Source of the DNA: JAVBSN01 sp031547045
GTDB lineage: Bacteria; Bacillota; Clostridia; Lachnospirales; Lachnospiraceae
Assembly: GCA_031547045.1 (NCBI GenBank)
Contig: JAVBSN010000026.1
Span: 1 to 38,246 of the forward strand
Direction of reading: 5' to 3'
Length of the DNA stretch: 38,246 bases
The position numbers and the translations under genes were made by a program. The notes below the pieces were generated by a model that worked only from the letters and a program-made list of their open reading frames with translations, was not told the origin of the DNA and searched no databases. How positions within the stretch are numbered: the stretch's first letter is position 1; every line of letters starts with the position of its first letter. Below, in pieces: positions 23,973 through 31,789 of this stretch.

Positions 23973-24554
23973 ATGATATTGTTAATAGATAATTATGATA
24001 GTTTTTCCTATAACCTAGTGCAAATTATAGGAAAAATAATAATAGAAAATGATATAAATGAAGAAATCAAGGTTATAAGAAATGATGAAATGACAGTTAA
24101 AGGGATAGAAAAACTTATGCCAGACTATATTGTTATATCACCAGGGCCAGGAAAACCCAAAGATGCAGGAATATGTGAAGAAGTAGTAACGACATTAGGA
24201 AGTAAAACACCTATACTTGGAATATGTCTAGGACATCAAGGAATATGTGAAGCCTTTGGAGCAAATGTTACATATGCAAAAGAATTAATGCATGGAAAAG
24301 AAAGTTTAGTAATAGTGGATACAAGTAGTCCGATATTTGAAGGAGTATCTGAAAGAACGTTAGTTGCAAGGTATCATTCTTTAGCAGTAGAGAAGGAAAG
24401 TATACCAGAGGTATTACAAGTAATTGCTGAAGTAAACGGCGAAGTAATGGCAGTAAAACACCGAGAATATAACATATATGGATTGCAATTTCATCCAGAA
24501 TCAATACTAACAAATGAAGGAGAAATCATGCTAAAGAATTTCTTGAGTATATAG
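23973..24554 (+). CDS. trpG: Anthranilate synthase component II (glutamine amidotransferase)
   Basis: A 193-residue class I glutamine amidotransferase that gives ammonia to TrpE. MILLIDNYDSFSYNLVQ at the N terminus, SPGPGKPKDAG, catalytic Cys85 in GICLGHQG, and the His174/Glu176 pair in LQFHPESI. It could also serve as PabA with a PabB, but its position after trpE fits the tryptophan role. No fusion to TrpD is present. A gap of 117 bases without recognisable signals separates it from trpD. Confidence 0.97.
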   Translation: MILLIDNYDSFSYNLVQIIGKIIIENDINEEIKVIRNDEMTVKGIEKLMPDYIVISPGPGKPKDAGICEEVVTTLGSKTPILGICLGHQGICEAFGANVTYAKELMHGKESLVIVDTSSPIFEGVSERTLVARYHSLAVEKESIPEVLQVIAEVNGEVMAVKHREYNIYGLQFHPESILTNEGEIMLKNFLSI

Positions 24555-24671
24555 AAAAATAGTTTGTAAACATCTAAAAAATATTTAAGAATACACAACA
24601 ATATAAGAGATAGCAGTATATCTAAAATATAATAAAACATAAAATAAATCAATTAAAAGGGGTAAATAATC

Positions 24672-25682
24672 ATGATAAAAGAAGCAATATATAAATTAGT
24701 AAATAGAGAAGACTTATCATACGACGCAGCAAAAGAGGTTATGGATGAAATAATGAAAGGTGAAGCAAGCCAAATAGATATGGGTGCCTACCTTACAGCT
24801 CTAAGAATGAAAGGTGAAACAATCGAAGAGATAACAGCAAGTGCTGCTGGAATGAGAGAGCATTGCGTACGTCTATTACATGACATGGAAGTATTAGAGA
24901 TAGTTGGAACTGGTGGAGATGAAGCAAATACATTTAACATATCAACAGCATCATCAATAGTAGTATCAGCTTATGGAATTCCAGTTGCAAAGCATGGAAA
25001 TAGAAGTGTATCAAGTAAATGTGGGGCAGCAGATGTATTAGAAGCGTTAGGAGTAAAGATCACAATAAGTCCAGAGGAAAGTGCAAAGGTATTAAATGAA
25101 ATAGGTCTATGTTTTATGTTTGCTCAGACATATCATAATGCTATGAGATATGTAGCACCTGTTAGAAAAGAAATAGGGATAAGAACAATATTTAATATAC
25201 TAGGTCCATTAGGAAATCCAGCAGGAGCAAGTTATCAACTATTAGGTGTATATGATGAAGCATTAGTTGAGCCACTTGCAAAGGTATTAGTAAATCTTGG
25301 AGTAAAGAGAGGAATGGTAGTTTATGGACAGGATAAGTTAGATGAAATATCATTAAGTGCAGATACAACTTGCTGTTCAATTCGTGATGGAAAAATAGAG
25401 CATTTCACATTTTCACCTGAGAAATATGGATTTACAAAATGTCAAAAAGATGACTTAGTTGGCGGTGGACCAGAAGAAAATGCAAACATACTTAGAAGTA
25501 TATTAAATGGAGAAAGAGGGGCAAAAAGAGATGCAGTAGTATTAAACTCAGCGGCTTGTATATATATGGTTGAAAATAATATAACAATGGAAGAGGCAAT
25601 TAAGAGAGTAGAAGATGTAATAGACAGTGGCAAGGCTATAAACCAATTAGAGGAATTTGTTAGACATACAAATAAATATTAA
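24672..25682 (+). CDS. trpD: Anthranilate phosphoribosyltransferase
   Basis: A 336-residue enzyme that transfers phosphoribose from PRPP to anthranilate. GTGGDEANTFNISTA at about residues 79-93 and KHGNRSVSSKCGAADVLEALG at 107-127 are the PRPP and anthranilate sites, followed by GIRTIFNILGPLGNPA. Length is normal. AAAGGGG lies seven to eight bases ahead of the ATG. The stop codon is followed in the same frame by 30 open codons with three Trp codons (see findings). Confidence 0.97.
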   Translation: MIKEAIYKLVNREDLSYDAAKEVMDEIMKGEASQIDMGAYLTALRMKGETIEEITASAAGMREHCVRLLHDMEVLEIVGTGGDEANTFNISTASSIVVSAYGIPVAKHGNRSVSSKCGAADVLEALGVKITISPEESAKVLNEIGLCFMFAQTYHNAMRYVAPVRKEIGIRTIFNILGPLGNPAGASYQLLGVYDEALVEPLAKVLVNLGVKRGMVVYGQDKLDEISLSADTTCCSIRDGKIEHFTFSPEKYGFTKCQKDDLVGGGPEENANILRSILNGERGAKRDAVVLNSAACIYMVENNITMEEAIKRVEDVIDSGKAINQLEEFVRHTNKY

Positions 25683-25784
25683 GAATATTGGTGGAATACA
25701 TGGAGCGAGCAGATAGATAAGTATAATGCCTTGAGAAAATATATTGAACACAAAAACAAGACTAAGATAGGATAGGAAAAAGAT

Positions 25785-27056
25785 ATGATATTAGATGATA
25801 TAGTAGCTAAGACAAGGGAAAGAGTTGCAAGGGATATAGAAGTAACGAACCTTGATACAATGATTGAATTAGCTAAGAAAACTAAAAATAAGCTATCACC
25901 TTTTGCTTTTGAAAAAGCATTGCAGGGAAAAGATATAGGATTTATATGTGAAGTTAAGAAAGCATCACCATCTAAAGGAATAATTGCGCAAGATTTTCCT
26001 TATATTCAAATTGCTAAGGATTATGAGAGGGCAGGTGCAGCATGTATATCAGTATTAACAGAACCAGACTTCTTTTGTGGAAGTGATGAATACCTAAGAA
26101 ATATTAAACAGGTAGTTAATATACCCATCATAAGAAAAGATTTTATTATAGATAAATATCAAATATATCAAGCAAAGGTAATCGGTGCAGATTGTGTATT
26201 ATTAATATGTTCAATACTAGATAGAAAAACATTAGAAGAGTATATTAGCATTTGTAATGCTCTATCACTATCAGCACTTATTGAAGTACATGACGAAGAT
26301 GAAGTTAAGATGGCATTAGAAGCAGGAGCAAGATTAATAGGTGTAAACAATAGAAACCTAAAAGACTTCACAGTTAATATTAATAACAGCATGTCTTTAA
26401 GAAAGTTAGTACCTGACGATGTGGTATTTATTGCAGAGAGTGGTATAAAAGTAGCAAAAGATATAAAAGAGCTTAGAAGTGGAAATGTAAATGGTGTTCT
26501 TGTAGGTGAAACTCTAATGAGAGCTGATGATAAGGCAAGGCAACTTAATATTCTTAGAGGAACAAAAATAAAAATCTGTGGACTAACAAGATTAGAAGAT
26601 ATAGAAGCAGTAAATAAATATAAGCCAGACTATGTTGGATTTGTATTTGCATCTAGTAAAAGATTTGTTAACGACAGTAAGGTAAAAGAATTAAAGGCAA
26701 TGTTATCAAATGATATTCAAGCAGTAGGTGTATTTGTAAATGATGTGATTGAACATATTGCTAATCTGTGCGAAGAAAATATAATAGATATAATTCAGCT
26801 TCATGGAGATGAAGATGAATCTTATATTAACAAGCTAAAAAAAGTTACTAATAAACCAATAATAAAAGCAATTAGAGTTAAGAATGAAGATGATATTAAT
26901 AAGGGGATTAATATATCAAGTAACTATATTTTACTAGATGCTTATAGTGAAAATGCTTATGGTGGAACGGGAATTAGTATAGATAATAATTTGTTGCCTG
27001 CAAACTATAGACCATATTTCCTTGCAGGAGGAATAGACAGCAGTAATGTGGAATAA
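25785..27056 (+). CDS. trpCF: Indole-3-glycerol-phosphate synthase fused to truncated phosphoribosylanthranilate isomerase
   Basis: A fused TrpC-TrpF protein of 423 residues as read. TrpC (residues 1 to about 258) is complete: EVKKASPSKG (56-65), LTEPDFFCGS, IRKDFIIDKYQIYQ, LIGVNNRNL, FIAESGI, LVGETLMRA. TrpF begins at KIKICGLT (catalytic Cys265), and DYVGFVFASSKRFV, IIQLHGDED and LLDAYSENAYGGTG (general acid Asp385) follow. It then stops at FLAGGIDSSNVE, about 38 residues short of the usual end. The missing end, with the last phosphate-binding strand, is still encoded in frame downstream behind two TAA codons. Expected result: TrpC activity retained, TrpF activity lost or much reduced. Confidence 0.9.
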   Translation: MILDDIVAKTRERVARDIEVTNLDTMIELAKKTKNKLSPFAFEKALQGKDIGFICEVKKASPSKGIIAQDFPYIQIAKDYERAGAACISVLTEPDFFCGSDEYLRNIKQVVNIPIIRKDFIIDKYQIYQAKVIGADCVLLICSILDRKTLEEYISICNALSLSALIEVHDEDEVKMALEAGARLIGVNNRNLKDFTVNINNSMSLRKLVPDDVVFIAESGIKVAKDIKELRSGNVNGVLVGETLMRADDKARQLNILRGTKIKICGLTRLEDIEAVNKYKPDYVGFVFASSKRFVNDSKVKELKAMLSNDIQAVGVFVNDVIEHIANLCEENIIDIIQLHGDEDESYINKLKKVTNKPIIKAIRVKNEDDINKGINISSNYILLDAYSENAYGGTGISIDNNLLPANYRPYFLAGGIDSSNVE

Positions 27057-27176
27057 TTAATATAAAAATATAAACCATATTGTATAGATGTAAGTAGCAG
27101 TGTAGAAACAGATGGAATAAAAGACAGCAACAAAATAGAAGAAATGATTAAGAAAGTGAGAAACAGTTATGAGTAA
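27057..27176 (+). pseudogene. trpF: C-terminal end of TrpF, cut off by two in-frame TAA codons
   Basis: Directly after TAA 27054-27056 the same frame reads Leu-Ile, a second TAA (27063-27065), then KYKPYCIDVSSSVETDGIKD followed by SNKIEEMIKKVRNSYE and TAA at 27174-27176. This is the conserved TrpF end (xxKPYxVDVSSGVExxGxKD). The number of codons between NVE and KPY is what relatives have, so both stops look like base changes at codons for Glu (GAA) and Lys (AAA), with no frameshift. The ancestral stop overlaps the trpB start by eight bases, as expected for coupled operon genes. Confidence 0.85.
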
Positions 27177-28359
27177 TATAAATGGCAAATTTGGGGAATA
27201 TGGTGGTCAATATGTACCAGAAACGTTAATGACAGCAGTTCATCAAATAGAAGAAGCATATGAGTTTTATAAGAATGATCTAGAATTTAATAAAGAGCTT
27301 GATGACTTATTGAAAAACTATGCAGGAAGACCATCACTATTATATTATGCAGAAAGTATGACTAAGGACTTAGGTGGTGCAAAGATATATTTAAAGAGAG
27401 AAGACCTTAACCATACAGGCTCACATAAGATAAATAATGTATTAGGTCAAGCACTCCTTGCTAAGAAGATGGGTAAAACAAGACTTATTGCAGAGACAGG
27501 AGCAGGTCAACACGGAGTTGCAACAGCAACAGCCGCAGCACTTATGAATATGGAATGTGAAATATTTATGGGTAAAGAAGATACTGAAAGACAGGCGCTA
27601 AATGTATTTAGAATGGAACTTCTTGGAGCAAAGGTTCACCCTGTAACAAGTGGAACAATGACTTTGAAAGATGCAGTAAATGAAACAATGAGAGAGTGGA
27701 CTAGAAGAATAGATGATACATTATATGTATTAGGTTCAGTAATGGGCCCTCACCCATTTCCAATGATGGTTAGGGATTTTCAGAGTATAATAAGCAAGGA
27801 AATAAAGAGTCAGCTTATGGAAGTAGAAGGGAAGTTACCAGATGCAGTAATAGCATGTGTAGGTGGAGGAAGTAATGCAATAGGAGCATTTTATGAATTT
27901 ATACCAGATGAAAGTGTTGAATTAATTGGTTGTGAGGCAGCAGGACTAGGCATAGATACAGATAAAAATGCAGCAACAATAGCTAACGGAACAACTGGAA
28001 TATTTCACGGAATGAAATCATTATTTTGCCAAGATGAATATGGTCAGATTGCACCAGTATATTCAATATCAGCAGGTCTGGATTATCCTGGAATAGGTCC
28101 AGAACATGCAATGCTTAACAATATAGGAAGAGCAAAATATGTTCCAATAACAGATGATGAGGCAGTAAATGCATTTGAATATTTATCTAGAACAGAAGGA
28201 ATAATTCCAGCAATAGAAAGCTCACATGCAGTAGCATATGCAATAAAATATGCTAAAGATTTAGATAAAGATAAAATAGTAGTAGTAAATATTTCAGGAC
28301 GTGGAGATAAAGATGTTGCTGCAATAGCAAGATACAGAGGGGTGAATATATATGAGTAG
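27169..28359 (+). CDS. trpB: Tryptophan synthase beta chain
   Basis: A 396-residue PLP enzyme that joins indole and serine. PLP Lys87 is in HTGSHKINN; other marks are GQHGVATATAAA, GCVGGGSNAIG-type ACVGGGSNAIGAF, EAAGLG and SGRGDKDV. Length is normal for TrpB1. The frame begins inside the end of the ancestral trpF and overlaps trpA by eight bases, so the alpha and beta chains are made in coupled amounts. If upstream translation now stops early at 27054, coupling to trpB may be weakened. Confidence 0.98.
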   Translation: MSNINGKFGEYGGQYVPETLMTAVHQIEEAYEFYKNDLEFNKELDDLLKNYAGRPSLLYYAESMTKDLGGAKIYLKREDLNHTGSHKINNVLGQALLAKKMGKTRLIAETGAGQHGVATATAAALMNMECEIFMGKEDTERQALNVFRMELLGAKVHPVTSGTMTLKDAVNETMREWTRRIDDTLYVLGSVMGPHPFPMMVRDFQSIISKEIKSQLMEVEGKLPDAVIACVGGGSNAIGAFYEFIPDESVELIGCEAAGLGIDTDKNAATIANGTTGIFHGMKSLFCQDEYGQIAPVYSISAGLDYPGIGPEHAMLNNIGRAKYVPITDDEAVNAFEYLSRTEGIIPAIESSHAVAYAIKYAKDLDKDKIVVVNISGRGDKDVAAIARYRGVNIYE

Positions 28360-29131
28360 AATTGGGAATGCATTTATTAATGGCACAGCATTTATAGCCT
28401 TCTTAACAGGTGGAGATCCGAACCTTGATACAACAGAAAAGTTAATATATGAAATAGCTAAACAGGGAGCAGATTTAATAGAGATTGGCATACCCTTTTC
28501 AGACCCTATTGCAGAAGGCCCTGTAATACAAGAAGCAAATGAGAGAGCTTTGCTTGACGGATGTACAACCGATAAATTATTTGACTTAGTAAAGAAAGTT
28601 AGAATGACTGTAGATATACCAATAGTATTTCTAACATATCTTAATCCTATATATACTTATGGAACTGATAGATTTATGGAGAATTGTAGTATTGCAGGGG
28701 TAGATGGAGTTATAGTGCCAGATTTGCCATATGAGGAAAAGGAAGAACTTAAGCCATTTTGTAATAAATATGGAATAGATATGGTTTCTCTAATTGCACC
28801 AACTTCAAAAGAAAGAATTAGAATGATATGTAAAGAGGCAGAAGGATTTATATATTGTGTATCATCCTTAGGAGTAACAGGGGTGAGAAGTGAGATAACA
28901 TCTGATATTAGTGGAATGATTAAGACTGCAAAAGAGGTTACCGAAGTACCATGTGCAATAGGATTTGGTATTGCAACACCTGAGCAAGCGCGAGAAATGT
29001 CACAGTATGGTGATGGTGTAATAGTTGGAAGTGCAATAGTTAAATTAATAGCCCAATATGGTGAAGACAGTGTTACATACGTTGGAGAATACGTGAGACA
29101 AATGAAAGAAGCATGTAAAAATATTAACTAA
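28352..29131 (+). CDS. trpA: Tryptophan synthase alpha chain
   Basis: A 259-residue TIM-barrel enzyme that releases indole from indole-3-glycerol phosphate. Catalytic Glu44 lies in IEIGIPFSDP. The second catalytic position, usually Asp in ADGP, is Glu here (IAEGPVIQ, Glu55); I think this occurs in other Firmicutes but could not check. Phosphate-binding stretches are SLGVTGVRSE, GFGIATPEQ and IVGSAIVK. GAGGGG precedes ATG within trpB. It is the last gene of the trp operon; no clear terminator hairpin follows before the next promoter. Confidence 0.97.
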   Translation: MSRIGNAFINGTAFIAFLTGGDPNLDTTEKLIYEIAKQGADLIEIGIPFSDPIAEGPVIQEANERALLDGCTTDKLFDLVKKVRMTVDIPIVFLTYLNPIYTYGTDRFMENCSIAGVDGVIVPDLPYEEKEELKPFCNKYGIDMVSLIAPTSKERIRMICKEAEGFIYCVSSLGVTGVRSEITSDISGMIKTAKEVTEVPCAIGFGIATPEQAREMSQYGDGVIVGSAIVKLIAQYGEDSVTYVGEYVRQMKEACKNIN

Positions 29132-29150
29132 ATACATACTCAAATTAAAT

Positions 29151-29178
29151 TTGTTTATACCTTAAAATGTGTTATACT
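29151..29178 (+). promoter_or_regulatory. Promoter of the KdpD/KdpE-like pair
   Basis: TTGTTT and TATACT, 16 bases apart, with TG in the extended -10 position; about 65 bases before the kinase ATG. Confidence 0.55.
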
Positions 29179-29244
29179 AAAAAATATTAGTCACATACTA
29201 AAATAAGAAAAATGGATTGAGAAATTTATATTGGTGGTATAGAT

Positions 29245-30396
29245 ATGTTTGGACACGTTATTAAGTATAACAAAGAGAAAAAAAGAGAAAAGAAATCAGA
29301 GCGACCAGTGATATTATCAAACATATGCACAGTAATTGCTATTTGCTGTATTGCTACGGTTATTTCTCTTTTATTAGATAAAGTTGGAATTGGTAAAGAA
29401 AATCTACTTATGATTTTCTTAATGGGAGTGTTGATTTCAACAATTACTACTACGGGATATGTTTATGGGTTTTTAACATCCATCATTAGTATGTGTGTAT
29501 TTAATTGCTTTTTTACAGAGCCAAAATATACATTGAAAATCAGCAATAAGGAAGATATTCTTTTGCTGGTTTTCTTTATGCTTACTGCACTGATAGGAGG
29601 GTATCTATCATCATATTCACGTCACCAAGCAGATATTGCTCGTCAAAGTGAAAAAAATGCACAAATGATATATGAGGAACGAAATAAAATTGCTTTGGCA
29701 ATAGAAGCTGAACGATTGAAAAGTACACTTTTACGAAGTGTTTCACATGATATACGAACACCACTGACAGGAATTATGGGGGCAAGTAGTACAATTATTG
29801 ATAATTACTCAGAACTAGATGAAAAAGTAATAAAGGAACTTGCTCAGGATATTAATGAAGAATCAGCTTGGCTGATTATGACGGTTCAGAATATTCTAGA
29901 TATGACTCGTATTACGGAAGGAAATCTAACGATAAAAAAAGACTTTGAGGCGGTAGATGATTTAATTGTGCAAGTTGTTTCTCGAGTTTCCTTTTTAACA
30001 AAAAAAAATCGACTGCAAGTTAAAATGCCTGATGAAATCATTCTTGTGGAGGTTGATGGAAAGTTGTTTGTTCAAGTTCTTTTTAATCTTCTTGACAATG
30101 CATATAAGCATTCTGGGGAAAATAGTACAGTTACATTATCTGTAGAAACTTCTGAGGAAGAAGTAGTATTTACAGTATCTGATAATGGAAATGGTATTGA
30201 TAAAAGCATACAAGACAACCTTTTTCAAGAATTTGTTACACCTCTTAAACATTCAGAAGATAAAGGACGTGGAGTAGGACTTGGACTTTCAATATGTAAA
30301 GCAATAGTATTGGCACATGACGGAAAGATTACGGCACATAATAATGAAAATGGCGGTGCTGTGTTTACGATTAAGCTACCGTATAAGGAGGATTAA
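29245..30396 (+). CDS. KdpD-like sensor histidine kinase lacking the N-terminal KdpD domain
   Basis: A 383-residue membrane kinase. Residues about 25-120 form four closely spaced membrane spans of DUF4118 type (KENLLMIFLMGVLISTITT, YVYGFLTSIISMCVFNCFFTEP), as in the middle of KdpD. Then come a coiled region, the H box SVSHDIRTPLTGIMGASS (His168), the N box LFNLLDNAYKHS, and G boxes DNGNGI and GVGLGLSICKAIV. The large cytoplasmic KdpD and Usp domains of E. coli KdpD are absent. Likely signal: potassium or turgor, given the KtrAB genes next door. The regulator gene follows after two bases. Confidence 0.9.
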   Translation: MFGHVIKYNKEKKREKKSERPVILSNICTVIAICCIATVISLLLDKVGIGKENLLMIFLMGVLISTITTTGYVYGFLTSIISMCVFNCFFTEPKYTLKISNKEDILLLVFFMLTALIGGYLSSYSRHQADIARQSEKNAQMIYEERNKIALAIEAERLKSTLLRSVSHDIRTPLTGIMGASSTIIDNYSELDEKVIKELAQDINEESAWLIMTVQNILDMTRITEGNLTIKKDFEAVDDLIVQVVSRVSFLTKKNRLQVKMPDEIILVEVDGKLFVQVLFNLLDNAYKHSGENSTVTLSVETSEEEVVFTVSDNGNGIDKSIQDNLFQEFVTPLKHSEDKGRGVGLGLSICKAIVLAHDGKITAHNNENGGAVFTIKLPYKED

Positions 30397-30398
30397 CC

Positions 30399-31103
30399 AT
30401 GGAGGGAAAACATATTCTTTTAATAGAAGATGATTCGAAAATTGTTAATTTTCTATCTTTGGCACTAAAAGCAAAAGGCTATAGTTTGTCTGTTGCCACC
30501 ACAGGACAAGAAGGTATTGTTTGTTTTTGTACTCAAAATCCGGACATTATTATGCTTGATTTAGGTCTTCCGGATATGGATGGAACAAGTATCATTGAAG
30601 AGATTCGTAAGGTATCTCAAATCCCAATCTTGGTGGTGTCTGCCAGAGAACAGGAAGAAGATAAAATTGTTGCACTTGATGCTGGTGCAAATGACTATGT
30701 AACCAAGCCATTTAATACAGGAGAACTTTTGGCTCGTGTCCGTGTTATGGAACGTTTTATTGTCTGTGAAAATCAAACCTCCGAAACTACAGATATTTAT
30801 CAATTTTATAACTTAACAGTTGATTTACAAAGGCGTAGAGTATTTTTAGGAGAGGAAGAAATTCATTTAACACCATTAGAATATAAATTGCTTTCACTTT
30901 TGATAACAAATTATGGAAAGGTTATTACACACCACCAAATTATGAAAGAGGTTTGGGGGTATTCCGAAACTGGTGATACTAAAAGCATTCGAGTTTGTAT
31001 GACTTCTTTACGAAGAAAAATTGAATCAGATACATCTAAGCCTAAATTTATATTTACTGAAATTGGAATTGGTTATCGATTCACAGATAATCGATTAATT
31101 TAG
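30399..31103 (+). CDS. KdpE-like OmpR-family response regulator
   Basis: A 234-residue two-domain regulator. Receiver: EDDSK, phospho-acceptor Asp54 in IIMLDLGLPDMDG, VSAREQEED, Lys in DYVTKPF. The C-terminal winged helix includes LTPLEYKLLSLLITNYGKVITHHQIM and SIRVCMTSLRRKIE, ending in GIGYRF. It pairs with the upstream kinase and probably controls the neighbouring potassium uptake genes. Its end is only 13 bases from the end of ktrA on the other strand. Confidence 0.93.
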   Translation: MEGKHILLIEDDSKIVNFLSLALKAKGYSLSVATTGQEGIVCFCTQNPDIIMLDLGLPDMDGTSIIEEIRKVSQIPILVVSAREQEEDKIVALDAGANDYVTKPFNTGELLARVRVMERFIVCENQTSETTDIYQFYNLTVDLQRRRVFLGEEEIHLTPLEYKLLSLLITNYGKVITHHQIMKEVWGYSETGDTKSIRVCMTSLRRKIESDTSKPKFIFTEIGIGYRFTDNRLI

Positions 31104-31141
31104 TTGAGATATTGTTTTATCCAATTAATCGTTCTATGTCC
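31092..31141. other. Inverted repeat spanning the convergent ends of the regulator and ktrA genes
   Basis: CGATTAATT (31092-31100) and AATTAATCG (31133-31141). Both genes end with codons for Arg-Leu-Ile, so the two arms are the coding ends of opposite genes. The stem could slow convergent transcription, but the loop is 32 bases and no T run follows; no standard terminator is seen in this gap. Confidence 0.5.
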
Positions 31142-31779
31142 GTTGATTTTCCACTAATTATAATTTGTTCTCCTTGATGAAATTGGTAATCTGCACTGGG
31201 CATGGGCTCTACTAAAACATCATTTTTAACAGCAAGGATATAAATGTGGTATTTTCTCCGAACATTGATTGAGCCAATGGTTTTTCCTATCCAATCATTA
31301 GGGGTAGCTATTTCATAAATAGCATAATCAGATGTTAGCTCAATATAGTCAAAGATATTGTTGACAGTATATTTGACCGCTAACTTCTCAGCTAATTCAC
31401 GTTCGGGATAAACCACTTCATCTGCGCCTATTTTTTTTAGTATATCTGTTTGTATATCTCTTCCTGCTTTTGTAACAATATATTTTGCTCCCATTTTTTT
31501 TAGTAAGGAAGTTATAATAAGAGATGATTCAAAATTTTTGCCTATGGTGACAAAGCATATATCGAAATTGCCTACACCAAGTGCGCGAATAACAGATTCG
31601 TTAGTATAATCTCCAACAATGACATCATCAATAACTTCTGAAATGTTTTGTATAACTTCTTCGTTCTTATCAGCAACCATGACTTCATTTCCGAGATCAC
31701 GCATTTTCATAGCAAGGTGGCGACCAAAGCGTCCCATGCCTATAATCAAAACAGATTTTGTTTTTTGTCTTGTTTTCAT
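31117..31779 (-). CDS. ktrA: KtrA/TrkA-type RCK subunit of potassium uptake
   Basis: A 220-residue cytoplasmic regulator of a Ktr potassium channel. The RCK N domain has the nucleotide fold SVLIIGMGRFGRHLAMKM (GxGxxG) with the acidic end of strand two (VMVADKNEE), then GDYTNESVIRALGV. The C-terminal TrkA_C domain runs from about residue 140. Length matches KtrA, not the double-length TrkA of enterobacteria. It binds ATP/ADP or NAD(H) and gates KtrB, whose gene lies ten bases upstream. Confidence 0.92.
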   Translation of the reverse strand: MKTRQKTKSVLIIGMGRFGRHLAMKMRDLGNEVMVADKNEEVIQNISEVIDDVIVGDYTNESVIRALGVGNFDICFVTIGKNFESSLIITSLLKKMGAKYIVTKAGRDIQTDILKKIGADEVVYPERELAEKLAVKYTVNNIFDYIELTSDYAIYEIATPNDWIGKTIGSINVRRKYHIYILAVKNDVLVEPMPSADYQFHQGEQIIISGKSTDIERLIG

Positions 31780-31789
31780 AAAAATTCTC

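Noticed and set aside
24555..24671. Possible regulatory element between trpG and trpD
   Set aside because: I see only AT-rich sequence with no convincing stem, promoter or T-box motif.
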